Source of the DNA: Crotophaga sulcirostris
Lineage: Eukaryota > Chordata > Aves > Cuculiformes > Crotophagidae
Reading direction: 5' to 3'
Length of the DNA stretch: 64,000 bases
Assembly: GCA_013397455.1 (NCBI GenBank)
Contig: VYZB01000124.1
Coordinates: forward strand, 957,751-1,021,750
Position numbers and translations under genes: made by a program. Shown in pieces: positions 62,401 through 64,000 of this stretch (its first letter is position 1; the number at the start of each line of letters is the position of its first letter). The notes beneath the pieces were generated by a model that worked only from the letters and a program-made list of their open reading frames with translations, was not told where the DNA came from and ran no database searches.

Positions 62401-64000
62401 TCAATGTGATAGTGGCACTGATGTATATCAGGAGATTGCTCGGGAAGCCTGCACATGGAGCAAAAATACAAGCTAGTCTGGTAGAAGGTCCATTAGAAAA
62501 TACATCCTACACAAGCCAAGGAAAGGGACACTGCATGGCTGTGCAGCTGTGTCTCTCTCCTGCTGACTCAGTGGCAGCTACAGGGACCCAAGGCTTTCAA
62601 AAATAATGCTCAAATGTCTCTCTAAAATAAGCAACTGATGATTAGTTCTGAAATTTTAAACAAAAGTAATTCCCTTTTCAGACATGTCAGGGCTAAAGGA
62701 AATTTTAAATAACTCTTTCTTCATCCTGCATCTTGAAAAACTCCCTGTAAGGAAGTCCAAACCCTGCAGAAAGACTGGCTTTCTCACCTAGTGAAATAGA
62801 GCACTGCCCGGTTTCATTTCCCCAGCACTAAAATGCTTAAATTCCCTGCTTTAAAGAAGAATTGCAACTGGGAGCTAGACTCAGTGGTTTCAGTTCTCAG
62901 GAGGTTTGTTTCCCACAGCTGCTCTTCAGCCAAGCTGTGAACGAACCTGAAAATTCATTTGAAAAACCCTCTATGGTTTCTCATGCTTTCGCAATTACAT
63001 TATAGCTCTTTCCTCAAGATTTACCACCACCCCCTGCAGGGAATTCCCCCAGCACATGGGCAAAATTTACCAGGAAGGCTTGTAAACCTCAGAAAGTGTT
63101 TCATCTCAAACAAAGCAAAAACTTGGTTTTAAATAAGTCTGGGAAACTTTCTTTTACAAGCTCAGTGATTTTGTTATGGAAGCCTGGACTTCCAAAGTTC
63201 TGTCCTGTGGGCCGGATTTGGAGCCCACCGAAGCGACCGGAAGGACTCACATCAGTGTTCAGGGGCTCCACATTTGCAAACTGCTAATGGCAGTGACTCA
63301 GTAGGAAAGTACTCTGTGAGCTGAGGCTGAGGACAGCCACCCTCTCTGATCAGAAGCAGGGGTATCTCATAGGAAATGCCAGATGAGCCACTCTGCAGGC
63401 CTAAAGCTTCTTCCCCTCCGCTGGGTAAGAACAGAGGGCACAGGCCTCGGTGCAGCAGAGTCAGACCTGACTCTTCACCAGTTTCACTTCCCTGAGTCCT
63501 CAAGTGATCACTGAGGTCACAGCATTTGCACATCAGGGTAGCAGTCACCACGGAGAGCAGTACATGGGTACCTGCTCCATGCCCACATCAAACGAACTTC
63601 AAATTACTGAGAATGTGTAAGAAAATCTTGATTATATTTATATGCTATATATAAAATGTATATTATCTTTAAATCTAGCTATTTATAATCAAGGTAATAA
63701 ATTTAAGCAACTGTAAAATGAAGAGCCATGTTAGTTTCTGATGAATACACATGAAGAAACCATGCCTGCAATCCACACATTGGGTCCATACCTATCCCAC
63801 GTGTTCACTTTTACAAGTGCCTGTATTTTGCACTCGCTGCTACCCTGCATTTCCTGGGACCTCAAATAAACAAAAGGGGGAATCTAAGACACTTCTGTTA
63901 TAGATTAGCTCTCAAAACTGTAGTGGTTTTGGGTGGGAACTTCCTACTACATATGAACATAGCTCTAGAAAAGTACATCTTTGATCTTTCTTTATAGGTA
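56401..64000. other. Intergenic, AT-leaning, nothing recognised
   Basis: Open frames are short (at most about 100 codons) and carry no family motifs. Local AT-rich stretches lie at about 62225-62255 and 63625-63700. No CR1, tRNA, rRNA or microRNA-like hairpin was recognised by eye. Confidence 0.45.

Noticed and set aside
62790..62900. Minus-strand donor TAG|GTGAGAA
   Set aside because: One frame stops at the donor itself and the others stop shortly upstream, so a coding exon is unlikely.

Overview
The window is vertebrate nuclear DNA, almost certainly from a bird. It has no bacterial-style gene packing. Coding sequence occurs as short exons bounded by GT..AG splice sites. The one clear young-type repeat is a CR1 LINE 3' end of avian type (about 5895-6165), and several decayed MIR-like SINE remnants are visible. 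The species cannot be fixed from sequence alone.

One gene is recognised with confidence: the proto-oncogene SKI, a SMAD co-repressor, on the + strand. The window opens inside its first intron. Six coding exons follow: 36882-37007, 37491-37606, 39286-39560, 40022-40323, 42181-42411 and 45037-45225. Reading phase is consistent at every junction (0, 2, 1, 0, 0) and they give 412 residues. These correspond to exons 2-7 of mammalian SKI: the proline/serine-rich middle, a basic nuclear-localisation-like motif, an acidic stretch, a serine-rich stretch and the long C-terminal coiled coil. Exon 1, which encodes the Dachshund-homology and SMAD4-binding domains, lies upstream and is not in the window. 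The 3' UTR runs from 45226 to about 49930 and ends at the last of several AATAAA signals (49907).

Layout: 1-36881 is intron 1 (at least 36.9 kb), with one CR1, MIR-like fragments, scattered simple sequence and some stretches that could be regulatory. 36882-49930 is the 3' part of SKI, with a CpG-dense patch inside intron 6. 49940-50460 is a short GC-rich segment just past the polyadenylation site. 50460-64000 appears intergenic. Vertebrate synteny would place MORN1 on the opposite strand somewhere downstream of SKI, but I could not identify any MORN1 exon. A few minus-strand exon-like open segments near 54.9-56.3 kb are reported as weak candidates only.

I found no previously undescribed system. 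The observations most worth checking are: weak splice donors after exons 2, 3 and 5, together with an intron 5 that stays open for 69 codons (possible truncated SKI isoform); an 8mer miR-155 match in the 3' UTR; the CpG/CRE-bearing patch in intron 6; and the minus-strand exon-like ORF at 56163-56305.
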